This document shows positions 14,481-22,810 of a stretch of DNA of 64,000 nucleotides, one piece after another; within the stretch, counting starts at the first letter, position 1; every line of letters begins with the position of its first letter. Both the position numbers and the translations under genes were made by a program. The stretch covers positions 1 to 64,000 of the forward strand of contig NZ_JAHLYT010000059.1 of NCBI RefSeq assembly GCF_025128095.1. The letters run 5' to 3'. The stretch is from Synechococcus sp. CS-1328. Lineage in GTDB: Bacteria; Cyanobacteriota; Cyanobacteriia; PCC-6307; Cyanobiaceae. The notes under the pieces are model-generated. The model made no database searches, had not been told where the DNA came from, and saw nothing but the letters and a program-made list of their open reading frames with translations.

Positions 14481-14672
14481 TCAGAAGTGGGGGATCTGCA
14501 GCAGCAGCTCGCACAGCTGCGGACTGGGAATCGACTGACCGATCAGCGGGGCCACCAGGGCGGCCACCGGCCGCAGCCGACAGGGCCACACCGCCCGTTC
14601 ACTGAGGCGTCCCACCTGGAAGCTGCCCAGGATCAGCACGGCCATCAACAACGAACGACGCAGGGGCGGCAT
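14481..14672 (-). CDS. Small hypothetical membrane protein between glyQ and comEC
   Basis: A 63-residue protein with one hydrophobic N-terminal helix (about residues 6-21, RSLLMAVLILGSFQVG) that could be an anchor or signal, then a second weakly hydrophobic stretch (VAALVAPLIGQSIPSP). Its ATG lies 10 bases after the glyQ stop and its stop 51 bases before comEC, so it is probably transcribed with them. Family unknown. Confidence 0.6.
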   Translation of the reverse strand: MPPLRRSLLMAVLILGSFQVGRLSERAVWPCRLRPVAALVAPLIGQSIPSPQLCELLLQIPHF

Positions 14673-14682
14673 GGAGCGCGGC

Positions 14683-15618
14683 TCAGGCGGGCACCATCGC
14701 GTCCTCCCGTTGCTCCTCCGGCTGCAGCGCCAGCCACTCCTGCCGCTTGGCGGGGCTGAGCAGGGGGAAGCCGAGGCTGCGGCGCTCCTCCAGCCAGGCC
14801 TCGGCGACCTGCCTGGCCAGGGTGCGGATCCGGCCGATGGTGGCGGTGCGCTCGGTCACCGAGATCACGCCGCGGGCCTCCAGCAGGTTGAAGGTGTGGC
14901 TGCACTTGAGCACGTAGTCGAGCGCCGGGGCCGGCAACCGCTGGGCCACCAGATCGGTGGCCTCGGCCTCGTAGAGGGCGAAGAGCTGCTTGAGCCGCTC
15001 GGGATTGGAGGCTTCGAAGTTGTAGGTGCACTGCCCCTTCTCGAAGGGCAGCCAGATGTCGCCATAGCTGCGGTTTCCATCCCAGCTCAGTTCCCAGATG
15101 CTCTCCACATCCTGCAGATACATGGCGAGACGCTCGAGGCCGTAGGTGATCTCGATCGAGACGGGCCGGCAGTCGATGCCGCCGCATTGCTGGAAATAGG
15201 TGAACTGGGTCACCTCCATGCCGTCGAGCCACACCTCCCAGCCCACGCCCCAGGCGCCGAGGGTGGGGGATTCCCAGTTGTCCTCCACGAAGCGGATGTC
15301 GTGATCAGCGGGGCGGATGCCGAGGGCCTCAAGCGAGGCGAGATAGGTCTCCTGGATCGCATCCGGTGAGGGCTTGATCAGCACCTGGTACTGGAAATAG
15401 TGCTGCGCCCGGTTGGGGTTGTCGCCATAGCGGCCATCGGTGGGGCGCCGGCAGGGCTCCGGATAGGCCACGGCCCAGGGCTCGGGGCCGATCGCCCGCA
15501 GCACCGTGTGCGGACTCATCGTGCCCGCCCCTTTTTCGGTGTCGTAGGGCTGAAGGATCAGGCAGCCCCGTTCGGCCCAGAAGCGATTCAGGGTCTGGAT
15601 GATGTCCTGGAAGTGCAT
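14683..15618 (-). CDS. glyQ: Glycyl-tRNA synthetase alpha subunit
   Basis: A 311-residue class II aminoacyl-tRNA synthetase catalytic subunit of the bacterial alpha2beta2 GlyRS, which charges tRNA-Gly together with GlyS (not in this window). Conserved blocks are [95 protein letters not shown] and [13 protein letters not shown]. Length is close to the usual about 300. I chose the ATG at 15618 ([10 protein letters not shown]), where homology begins; an in-frame start at 15651 would add eleven mostly proline residues. Confidence 0.95.
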   Translation of the reverse strand: MHFQDIIQTLNRFWAERGCLILQPYDTEKGAGTMSPHTVLRAIGPEPWAVAYPEPCRRPTDGRYGDNPNRAQHYFQYQVLIKPSPDAIQETYLASLEALGIRPADHDIRFVEDNWESPTLGAWGVGWEVWLDGMEVTQFTYFQQCGGIDCRPVSIEITYGLERLAMYLQDVESIWELSWDGNRSYGDIWLPFEKGQCTYNFEASNPERLKQLFALYEAEATDLVAQRLPAPALDYVLKCSHTFNLLEARGVISVTERTATIGRIRTLARQVAEAWLEERRSLGFPLLSPAKRQEWLALQPEEQREDAMVPA

Positions 15619-15696
15619 GGGGGGAGGGCTGCCCAAGGGCGGTGGGGGCATTGTCTCCCTTCGCCCGGGCCAGAGGCCATTCCAGAAGCCGGTGTT

Positions 15697-16518
15697 TCAG
15701 GAGGGGCTGGTCTCGAGCAGGCGGCTCAGCGACTGGCTCACCGACTCGCGCGGCTGGCAGAGGGCTTCGAACTGTTCCGGCGGCAGGGCCTTGCTCCAGA
15801 GCCAGCCCTGGCCCTGCTCGACGCCGAGGCGGCGCAGGAAGGCGGCCTCGGATTCCGTCTCGATGCCCTCAGCGCACACATCAACACCAATCCCCTGGCA
15901 GCCGCCCACCAGCCAGTGCAGGAACCGCTGGCGGTAGAGATCGGAATCGCAGTGGGACACGATGCTGCGATCCACCTTCACCTTGCTGTAATTGAAGGAG
16001 AGCATGTGGGACAGCGGTGCCTCGCCCACGCCGAAGTCATCGACGGCGATGGTGTGCAGGTTGGAGAGCTCGTTGATGAAATCCGTCTCCTTGTGGCCGG
16101 CCACGCCCTTTTCCACAACTTCAATCACCAGCCGTTTGCCCACCTGGCGACGCAGGGCATCGAGATCGTCCACCGCCTGGGAGATCGGCCGGAAGAATGA
16201 CTTGCCCGAGCCGATGAAGCGACAGGAGAGATTCACCGACAGCCACACGGGGCTCTGGGACCGGCTCAGGAAGCGCAGGGCGAAGATGAAGGCGTCCTGG
16301 CCCACCTTGAGGTTGATGACCGGGTCTTCGTCGAGGGCATCGAGCGCCTCACGGCTGGGGGGAAGGCCATCCGGGCGCCACAGCAACTCACCACCGCAGA
16401 CCCGGTTGGTGCGTAGGTCCACGATCGGCTGGATGTGGAAGGTTTCCAGCTGACGCGCCGGTGGGACCTGACCGCTCAACATCGGGGTGATAAGCAGACG
16501 TTCATGAATTCCATTCAA
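15697..16518 (-). CDS. EAL-domain protein, probable c-di-GMP phosphodiesterase
   Basis: A 273-residue stand-alone EAL domain. Catalytic positions are largely kept: Glu44 (in GGELLWRP, where EAL reads ELL), Asn96 (SVNLSC), Glu133/136 (VIEVVE), Asp160-Asp161 (VDDFGVG), Lys181 (KVDRSI), Glu217/220 (AEGIE) and Gln235. It could hydrolyse c-di-GMP. There is no sensory or membrane segment. The apparent start is TTG at 16518; an ATG at 16482 would remove 12 residues. It lies downstream of a degenerate paralog (16566-17351) on the same strand, 47 bases away, and menG is upstream of both. Confidence 0.85.
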   Translation of the reverse strand: MNGIHERLLITPMLSGQVPPARQLETFHIQPIVDLRTNRVCGGELLWRPDGLPPSREALDALDEDPVINLKVGQDAFIFALRFLSRSQSPVWLSVNLSCRFIGSGKSFFRPISQAVDDLDALRRQVGKRLVIEVVEKGVAGHKETDFINELSNLHTIAVDDFGVGEAPLSHMLSFNYSKVKVDRSIVSHCDSDLYRQRFLHWLVGGCQGIGVDVCAEGIETESEAAFLRRLGVEQGQGWLWSKALPPEQFEALCQPRESVSQSLSRLLETSPS

Positions 16519-16565
16519 GAGACGCCTTTACCGCCCGTCGGTGTCGATGGCAACCCTTTGTAGCG

Positions 16566-17351
16566 TCAGGTTTTGTCTGATCCGGGAATGGCGGGATCGT
16601 TTCGGTGTGCCTGGGACCCTGCATGCACGCGGGTGCCGGGTGCCGCGGCCACCTTCTCAAGGAACGCCTGGGGTGTCAGCGGAGCGCCCCAGTAGGGCCC
16701 ACTGGCTTCGTCCAGCCCCAGGCGTCGCAACAGGGCCAGCTCGGATCCACTGCACACGCCCTCGGCGTTGATCGTGGCGTCGATCGCGTGGCAGGCGCCT
16801 GTGAGCCAGAGCAGAAAGCGTTGCAGCCGGCTGTCGGCATCGGCGCCCTGCACCAGCTCCGCCGCCACGCTCACCCGCTGGAACGGCAGGGCGAGCAGGC
16901 GTGGCATGGCCGGTTCCGTCAGGTTCAGGGGCTGCAGCGCCAGGGTGTGCAGGGCTGCCAGATTGGCGATCAGGGGTGAGCGGCGCCATTGCTCGCGGCT
17001 GGCGCAGCCGGCGCCGATGCCGATCACCAGGCGGCGGCCGAGCCGGCGGCGCACGGCCTCAAGGTCGTCGAGCCGGCTGGACAGCCCCCGGAACAGACCC
17101 CGCATCTGATCCAGCAGCAGCGGCGGCAGGGTCACGGCCAGCCAGAGATCGCCGCTGAGGCGATCGAGCAGATGCAGGCTGGCCTCCCATTGCGCCAGGG
17201 TGATCGCGAGGGCTTCTGCAGGGTCCTCCTCCAGAGCTTCGCGCTGCTCGGCCTCCGGAAGGCGCCCATCAGGCCACCACTGCACGAGTCCACCGCGGAT
17301 CCTGCCGCTGGCGAGGTCGAGCACCGGGTCGATGCGGTAGGTGTCGTTCAC
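16566..17351 (-). CDS. Degenerate EAL-domain protein, paralog of its neighbour
   Basis: A 261-residue protein that keeps the length and layout of the adjacent EAL protein (IDPVLDLASGRIRGG against IQPIVDLRTNRVCGG, FLLWLTGACHAIDATINAEGV against the equivalent helix-strand). It has lost the active-site residues: ELLW reads LVQWW, VIEVVE reads VIGIGAG, VDDFG reads LQPLNL, the Lys of KVDRS reads VAAEL, and AEGIET reads AEGVCS. It cannot be a standard phosphodiesterase. It may bind c-di-GMP or its neighbour as a regulator. The GTG start overlaps the menG stop (GTGA at 17348-17351). Confidence 0.8.
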   Translation of the reverse strand: MNDTYRIDPVLDLASGRIRGGLVQWWPDGRLPEAEQREALEEDPAEALAITLAQWEASLHLLDRLSGDLWLAVTLPPLLLDQMRGLFRGLSSRLDDLEAVRRRLGRRLVIGIGAGCASREQWRRSPLIANLAALHTLALQPLNLTEPAMPRLLALPFQRVSVAAELVQGADADSRLQRFLLWLTGACHAIDATINAEGVCSGSELALLRRLGLDEASGPYWGAPLTPQAFLEKVAAAPGTRVHAGSQAHRNDPAIPGSDKT

Positions 17352-18046
17352 GCCATCAACTGCAGCAGCCCCATCTGCCCACCAGCCATTGTGCGATGCC
17401 GCGCCAGGGAGAACCCGGCCCTCTGCGCCAGCCGTTCCTGCTCCGGGCCGGAGGGGAAGCGGGCCAGGCTGGTTTCGAGGTAGGCGTATTGCTCCTCCAG
17501 CCCCAGCTGGCGGGCCAGGGGCACCACCAGACGACGCAGGTACAGCCTCTGAAAAACCTGCTGGAGCCGGTCGGCCGGCCGGTTGAAATCCAGCACGGCG
17601 GCGCGACCTCCTGGCCGCAGAACCCGGCGCAGTTCCTTGAGGCCGGCAGCGGGGTCGGCCAGGTTGCGCAGTCCGTAGGCCATCACGGCGCCGTCGGCCC
17701 AGCCATCCTCCAGGCCCGTTGCCAGGGCGTCGCCCTGGCTCCAGCGCAACGGCAGCCAGGGTGCGGCCCGGCTGCGCTGCTGCGCCAGCCGCAGTGGGGC
17801 CGCGGCGGCATCGAGCCCCAGCACCAGCCCAGCTGGTCTTACCTTCTCGGCCAGCACCAAGGCCAGGTCACCGGTGCCGCAACAGAGATCCAGCAGGCGC
17901 TGGCCGGGTTGGGGCTGCAGCCAGGCCACGGCCTGGCGCTTCCAGATCCTGTGGAGGCCGAGGCTCAGGGCGTCGTTGAGCCGGTCGTAGGAGGGGGCAA
18001 TGCTCTCGAACAGATCACGCACCGCGGCGGGATCGCCCGGCATCAC
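17348..18046 (-). CDS. menG: UbiE/MenG naphthoquinone methyltransferase
   Basis: A 232-residue SAM-dependent methyltransferase of the UbiE family. In cyanobacteria this enzyme methylates 2-phytyl-1,4-naphthoquinone in the last step of phylloquinone synthesis, the photosystem I A1 cofactor. Family blocks are VRDLFESIAPSYDRLNDALS, then HRIWKRQAV, the SAM motif LLDLCCGTGDLALVLAEKV, AVMAYGLRNLADPAAGLKE and VLRPGGRAAVLDFNRP. The start is GTG 18046 with ATG one codon later. It heads the run menG - degenerate EAL - EAL. Confidence 0.9.
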   Translation of the reverse strand: MMPGDPAAVRDLFESIAPSYDRLNDALSLGLHRIWKRQAVAWLQPQPGQRLLDLCCGTGDLALVLAEKVRPAGLVLGLDAAAAPLRLAQQRSRAAPWLPLRWSQGDALATGLEDGWADGAVMAYGLRNLADPAAGLKELRRVLRPGGRAAVLDFNRPADRLQQVFQRLYLRRLVVPLARQLGLEEQYAYLETSLARFPSGPEQERLAQRAGFSLARHRTMAGGQMGLLQLMA

Positions 18047-18054
18047 GGAGGTTT

Positions 18055-18366
18055 TCAGGAGGTCGTCTCATCCCAGGGGAGCAGAATCGCATCGAGGCTG
18101 ATCCCGCTCTCGATCCCAGTGGGCTGCGGGGCTGGTGCCTGGGCCTGCAGGCCGCTCGGTGCGGTGAGGGTGAGCAGCATCACGGTGGCCAGTCCCACCG
18201 CGGCCGAGCAGACCATGCAGCCGGCCAACATGAGAGAAAATTCCTGACGGTCGTTGGCCGCCTGCATCAGCTGCAGGGCCCAGGCCACCAGCGTCACCAC
18301 CGCGGCCACCATCACCAGGGCCAGCACTGTGGTGGCGGGGGCTGAAAGGGCGAGCAGGGCGGTCAA
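18055..18366 (-). CDS. Small two-helix membrane protein
   Basis: A 103-residue protein with two membrane helices (about 8-33, APATTVLALVMVAAVVTLVA; and about 44-67, LMLAGCMVCSAAVGLATVML), then a proline-rich soluble tail ending DETTS. No family is recognised. It sits between hisF and menG on the same strand, 8 bases before menG. The start shown is a TTG, as no ATG is better placed; this start is uncertain. Confidence 0.6.
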   Translation of the reverse strand: MTALLALSAPATTVLALVMVAAVVTLVAWALQLMQAANDRQEFSLMLAGCMVCSAAVGLATVMLLTLTAPSGLQAQAPAPQPTGIESGISLDAILLPWDETTS

Positions 18367-18418
18367 GGGAGAGGGGTGTGCACGGCGGGGTTCGGCACGG
18401 TTCCAATGTAACGAGGGT

Positions 18419-19225
18419 TTACAGAGCTTCGGGTCTGTTGATCTCGGTTTGCGGCTCCAGAACCGGACGGATCGGCACGTGCCGCTTCAGCAGCTCCCGT
18501 TTGATCTCCTCCACGGTCAGCACGCCGTCATGCAGCAGGGAGGCCAGCAGGGCCGCTGAGGCCTGGCCCTTTTCCAGGGCCTCGGCGATATGGGCGATGC
18601 AGCCGGCACCGCCGGAGGCGATCACCGGCACCTCCACGGCGGAGGCCACGGCACGGGTGAGCTCCAGGTCGTAGCCGCTCTGGGTGCCGTCGCCATCCAT
18701 GGAGGTGAGCAGGATCTCGCCGGCGCCGAGTTCCACCACCCGTCGGGCCCAGGTCACGGCGTCGAGACCGGTGTTCTCCCGGCCGCCCTTGATGTACACG
18801 TCCCAGCCGGCCTCCGGCTCGGCGCGCCGGCGCGCGTCAATCGCCACCACGATGCATTGCGCCCCGAAGCGTTCGGCACCGGCGGCCACCAGATCCGGCT
18901 GGCGCACCGCCGCCGAGTTGAGGCTGATCTTGTCGGCCCCGGCCCTTAGCAGTTCGGTGATGCCGTCGACGCTGCTGATGCCGCCCCCCACCGTGAACGG
19001 AATGGTCACGGCTTCGGCGGTGCGGCGCACCAGATCCACCAGGGTGGCTCGCCCCTGGTGGCTGGCGGCGATGTCGAGGAAGACCAGTTCGTCGGCGCCG
19101 GAGGCGCTGTAGCGGCAGGCCAGCTCGACCGGATCGCCGGCATCGCGGAGTCCCACGAAATTGACCCCCTTGACGACACGGCCCTCGGCCACGTCCAGGC
19201 AGGGAATGATGCGCTTGGCAACCAC
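18419..19225 (-). CDS. hisF: Imidazole glycerol phosphate synthase subunit HisF
   Basis: A 268-residue (beta-alpha)8 barrel cyclase that, with HisH, turns PRFAR and ammonia into IGP and AICAR in histidine synthesis. Both conserved Asp residues are present: in [17 protein letters not shown] at the N terminus and in [13 protein letters not shown] at mid-protein. Phosphate-binding blocks are [37 protein letters not shown] and [14 protein letters not shown]. Length is slightly above the usual 255. GTG start. HisH is not nearby. Confidence 0.95.
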   Translation of the reverse strand: MVAKRIIPCLDVAEGRVVKGVNFVGLRDAGDPVELACRYSASGADELVFLDIAASHQGRATLVDLVRRTAEAVTIPFTVGGGISSVDGITELLRAGADKISLNSAAVRQPDLVAAGAERFGAQCIVVAIDARRRAEPEAGWDVYIKGGRENTGLDAVTWARRVVELGAGEILLTSMDGDGTQSGYDLELTRAVASAVEVPVIASGGAGCIAHIAEALEKGQASAALLASLLHDGVLTVEEIKRELLKRHVPIRPVLEPQTEINRPEAL

Positions 19226-19315
19226 GGGTGGCAGGCAGGGGAGAAGGGGGAGGTCGGGTCTGAGGGGGATGGAGCGGCGCTGTTAGGGTTGCGCCACTTT
19301 TCCACCGCGCCGGAC

Positions 19316-19528
19316 ATGTCCCAGGCTGCCATCACCATCGGGTCGAAGGTGCGGGTCACCCGGGTTCGCGACCGTATTCCGGCCGATCTGGTGGCCATGC
19401 TCAAGGCGGATGCCACCGGTACGGTCTGCGATTTCAAGGTGACGGACGGCCAGGGCATCGGCGTGGTGGTCGAGCTGTCCGGCGGCGCCACCTCCTGGTT
19501 CTTCGACGACGAGATCGTGCCGCTCTGA
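19316..19528 (+). CDS. petP: Cytochrome b6f complex regulatory subunit PetP (DUF2862)
   Basis: A 70-residue SH3-like protein (TIGSKVRVTRVRDRI, then GTVCDFKVTDGQGIGVVVEL, then SWFFDDEIVPL) of the DUF2862/PetP family. In Synechocystis, PetP is a peripheral cytoplasmic-side subunit of the cytochrome b6f complex that affects electron transport under changing light. It is divergent from hisF (90 bases between starts) and 49 bases upstream of chlG, so it may be co-transcribed with it. Confidence 0.85.
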   Translation: MSQAAITIGSKVRVTRVRDRIPADLVAMLKADATGTVCDFKVTDGQGIGVVVELSGGATSWFFDDEIVPL

Positions 19529-19577
19529 GCAGCGGCCTATCTGTTCGGCCTGCATCGACTCCCTACCTGCATCGATC

Positions 19578-20597
19578 GTGAGCGAGAGTCCACAACCCAG
19601 CGGGTCTCCGGATGCCGCGTCTCCGGCTCCGAGTGCTGGTGGGGCTGCTCGCCAGTTGCTGGGCATGAAGGGCGCCAGCAGCACCAGCAGCATCTGGAAG
19701 ATCCGGTTGCAGCTGATGAAACCCGTCACCTGGATTCCGCTGATCTGGGGGGTGCTCTGCGGTGCGGCTGCGTCTGGCAATTTTCACTGGACCCTGCCGC
19801 AGGTGGGTGCTTCGTTCGCCTGCATGTTGATGAGCGGGCCCCTGCTGGCCGGCTACACCCAGACGATCAACGACTACTACGACCGCGAGATCGACGCGAT
19901 CAACGAGCCCTATCGGCCGATCCCCTCCGGTGCCATTCCGCTGGGCCAGGTGAAGGCCCAGATCTGGATCCTGCTGCTGGCCGGACTCGCCGTGGCCTGG
20001 GGGCTGGATCTCTGGGCCGGCCACACCACGCCGGTGCTACTGCTTCTGGCCCTGGGGGGCTCGTTCGTGAGCTTCATCTACTCGGCACCGCCCCTGAAGC
20101 TGAAGCAGAACGGCTGGCTGGGCAACTACGCCCTCGGTGCCAGCTACATCGCCCTGCCCTGGTGGGCCGGCCAGGCTCTGTTCGGTCAGCTCACCTGGAC
20201 CACGGCCCTGCTCACCCTCGCCTATTCCCTCGCCGGTCTCGGCATTGCCGTGGTCAACGACTTCAAGAGTGTTGAAGGCGACCGTGCTCTCGGTCTTCAG
20301 AGCCTGCCGGTGGTTTTCGGCGTTGAGAAGGCGAGCTGGATCAGTGCCGGCATGATCGACATCTTCCAGCTGGCGATGGTGGCCGTTCTGATCGCGATCG
20401 GTCAGCATTTCGCCGCTGTATTGCTGGTGCTGCTGGTGATCCCCCAGATCACCTTCCAGGACATCTGGCTGTTGCGGGATCCCGTCGCTTTCGATGTCAA
20501 GTATCAGGCCAGCGCCCAACCCTTCTTGGTGCTGGGGATGTTGGTGACCGCTCTTGCCATCGGCCACAGCGGTCTGGTCGGCGCGGCCCTCGGCTGA
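19578..20597 (+). CDS. chlG: Chlorophyll synthase
   Basis: A 339-residue UbiA-superfamily prenyltransferase that esterifies chlorophyllide a with phytyl or geranylgeranyl pyrophosphate in the thylakoid membrane. The first Asp-rich motif is in QTINDYYDREIDAINEPYRP and the second in VVNDFKSVEGDRALGLQSLP. The substrate helix includes FIYSAPPLKLKQNGW. About nine membrane helices are visible. The first about 30 residues (Ser/Pro/Ala-rich) are variable in the family. GTG start. One base separates its stop from the GTG of the next gene. Confidence 0.95.
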   Translation: MSESPQPSGSPDAASPAPSAGGAARQLLGMKGASSTSSIWKIRLQLMKPVTWIPLIWGVLCGAAASGNFHWTLPQVGASFACMLMSGPLLAGYTQTINDYYDREIDAINEPYRPIPSGAIPLGQVKAQIWILLLAGLAVAWGLDLWAGHTTPVLLLLALGGSFVSFIYSAPPLKLKQNGWLGNYALGASYIALPWWAGQALFGQLTWTTALLTLAYSLAGLGIAVVNDFKSVEGDRALGLQSLPVVFGVEKASWISAGMIDIFQLAMVAVLIAIGQHFAAVLLVLLVIPQITFQDIWLLRDPVAFDVKYQASAQPFLVLGMLVTALAIGHSGLVGAALG

Positions 20598-20598
20598 T

Positions 20599-22764
20599 GT
20601 GAACCAGCGCACCTTCCAGCTGATTCGCGCTGGCCTTCTGGCCGCTGTTCTCGGATCTGGCCTGGCCTTGGGCCAGAGCGCCCTGATCTCTCTGGTGGAT
20701 CGCCTGCTTCCCGATGCACGCCGCATCAGCAGCTTCAACCGGCCTGGCACGCTCACGATCTTTTCGGCCGATGGCGAGGTGATCCAGAAGCTCGGCCCAG
20801 CCACCCGGGAGAAGTTGGTGGCAGGCCGCATGCCCGAGCTGGTGAGGCAGGCCTTCATCGCCGCCGAAGACCGTCGCTTCTACCAACACAACGGCATTGA
20901 TCCTCTGGGGATCGGCCGGGCGGTGCTGCGCAACCTGAGCAGGGGATCGGTCGAGGAAGGCGCCAGCACCATCACCCAGCAGCTGGCCCGCACCGTTTTC
21001 CTCAGCCAGGACCGCACCCTGCTGCGCAAGCTCAAGGAAGCCGCCCTGGCCGGCAAGCTCGAGCGCCAACTGACCAAACAGCAGATTCTCGAGCAATACC
21101 TCAACTTCGTTTATCTCGGCTCCAGTGCCTATGGCGTCGCCGATGCGGCCTGGATTTATTTCTCCAAGACGCCTGATCAGCTCACCCTGCCGGAGGCGGC
21201 CCTGATCGCCGGATTGCCGCCGGCGCCCTCGGTCTATTCACCCCTGGTGAATCCCGAGCTGGCCCTGCAGCGCCGCGCGATCGTGTTGCGACGCATGCGG
21301 GAAGCCGGTTTCCTGGATGCGGCCCAGGAGGCGGAGGCCCAGGGTGCGCCGTTGGACCTCAAGCCCGCCGAGCCGAAGTACTGGATCAGCAAGGCGCCGT
21401 ATTTCACCAGCTGGGTGTCTCAGGAGCTCACCAAGGTGCTCACACCCGAGCAACTCGAGGTGGGTGGACTGACCATTCGCACCGGTCTCAACCTGCCCTG
21501 GAATGCCCAGGCCCAGAAGACGATCGACACCTATGCCCCCGGCTCCATGGAGGGCGCTCTGGTGGCGATGGAGCCGGGGACCGGCCTGATCCGAGCCATG
21601 GTGGGCGGCAAGGATTTCGAATCCAGCCAGTTCAACCGTGCTGTGCAGGCGCTGCGCTCGCCGGGTTCCACCTTCAAGCTGTTCGTCTATCTCACGGCCC
21701 TCCAGGAGGGCATGCGGCCGGAGACCCTGGTGCTCGACAGTGCCCGCTGCTTTGCCGGCTACTGCCCCAAGAACTTCGGCAATCGCTACATGGGCCGGGT
21801 GCCGATGGTGGTGGCCCTGCAGAACTCGCTCAATACCGTGGCGGTGGGCCTGCTGCAGCAGCTGGGATTCGACAAGGTGATCGCCACCGCCAAGAACCTG
21901 GGCATCACCCGTGAGCTGGGGCGCTTCTACCCGATGGCGATCGGGGCCTACGAACAGACGGTGCTCGACATGACCGCCGCCTACGCCGCGATCAACAACC
22001 GTGGGGTCTATGTGACTCCCACGCCCTTCGAGGAGATCTATGGCCCCGACGGGGAGTTGCTCTGGAGCCGCCGCGATGATGGCGATCGGGGTCACCGCGC
22101 CGTCGACAGCGACATCGCCGACGCGATGATCTGGATGCTGCAGCAGGCGGTCCGCGCCGGTACCGGTGGGGGCGCCGCCCTGGCCGATCGTCCGGTTGCC
22201 GGCAAGACCGGCACATCGGAGGGGGGACGGGACCTCTGGTTCATTGGCTCGATCCCCCAACTCACCACCGGCGTGTGGCTCGGGTACGACAACAGCCGCG
22301 AGTCCGGCAGCACCAGCGTGGTGGCCACCTATGCCTGGAACCATTTCATGACGCCGGTGGTGAAGGGGCTGCCGGTGCGGCAGTTCCCGCCCAAGCCCGT
22401 GCTCACCGGTCAGTACAAACCCACCAAGCCGGCCTCCGCCAAAGGGCCTGCCAGAGGGCGCCCAGGATCGGCCGCGCAGCAGGCCCCCGATCCGGCGCCG
22501 CCGCGGGCTGACGGGGGTGAATCGCGCTGGCGGGATCCCGCCCCACGCTCGTCGGAGCCTCCCGGCCAGTCCTCGCCGGATTCCCCCCCGGCGGGGCCTG
22601 CCCCTGATCGCCCGTCAGCGCCTGCCCGCCAACCTGCGGAGCCGGAGGGCGGACCTCAGCCCTCCCTTAACCGCATCCTCGACGATGTGCGTCAGCAGCC
22701 CACCGCCCCACCACCGGTGGCGCCGCCGCCGCCGCCACCTCCCCCGCCGGCGGCAACGCCCTGA
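20599..22764 (+). CDS. Class A penicillin-binding protein 1A
   Basis: A 721-residue bifunctional peptidoglycan synthase. Domains in order: a membrane anchor (about 8-32), a GT51 glycosyltransferase with catalytic Glu about residue 90 in AAEDRRFYQHNGID and the GASTITQQLAR block, then a transpeptidase with Ser357 in SPGSTFKL, SLN at about 410 and KTGTSEGG at about 536. The last about 120 residues are a proline/alanine-rich tail ending in a run of prolines, longer than usual. I chose GTG 20599, 1 base after the chlG stop; an upstream frame start inside chlG is unlikely. Confidence 0.92.
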   Translation: MNQRTFQLIRAGLLAAVLGSGLALGQSALISLVDRLLPDARRISSFNRPGTLTIFSADGEVIQKLGPATREKLVAGRMPELVRQAFIAAEDRRFYQHNGIDPLGIGRAVLRNLSRGSVEEGASTITQQLARTVFLSQDRTLLRKLKEAALAGKLERQLTKQQILEQYLNFVYLGSSAYGVADAAWIYFSKTPDQLTLPEAALIAGLPPAPSVYSPLVNPELALQRRAIVLRRMREAGFLDAAQEAEAQGAPLDLKPAEPKYWISKAPYFTSWVSQELTKVLTPEQLEVGGLTIRTGLNLPWNAQAQKTIDTYAPGSMEGALVAMEPGTGLIRAMVGGKDFESSQFNRAVQALRSPGSTFKLFVYLTALQEGMRPETLVLDSARCFAGYCPKNFGNRYMGRVPMVVALQNSLNTVAVGLLQQLGFDKVIATAKNLGITRELGRFYPMAIGAYEQTVLDMTAAYAAINNRGVYVTPTPFEEIYGPDGELLWSRRDDGDRGHRAVDSDIADAMIWMLQQAVRAGTGGGAALADRPVAGKTGTSEGGRDLWFIGSIPQLTTGVWLGYDNSRESGSTSVVATYAWNHFMTPVVKGLPVRQFPPKPVLTGQYKPTKPASAKGPARGRPGSAAQQAPDPAPPRADGGESRWRDPAPRSSEPPGQSSPDSPPAGPAPDRPSAPARQPAEPEGGPQPSLNRILDDVRQQPTAPPPVAPPPPPPPPPAATP

Positions 22765-22810
22765 CCCTCACCCTCCACGCTGCCAGCCCGTCTCCAGCGG
22801 GCAGTGCCCA

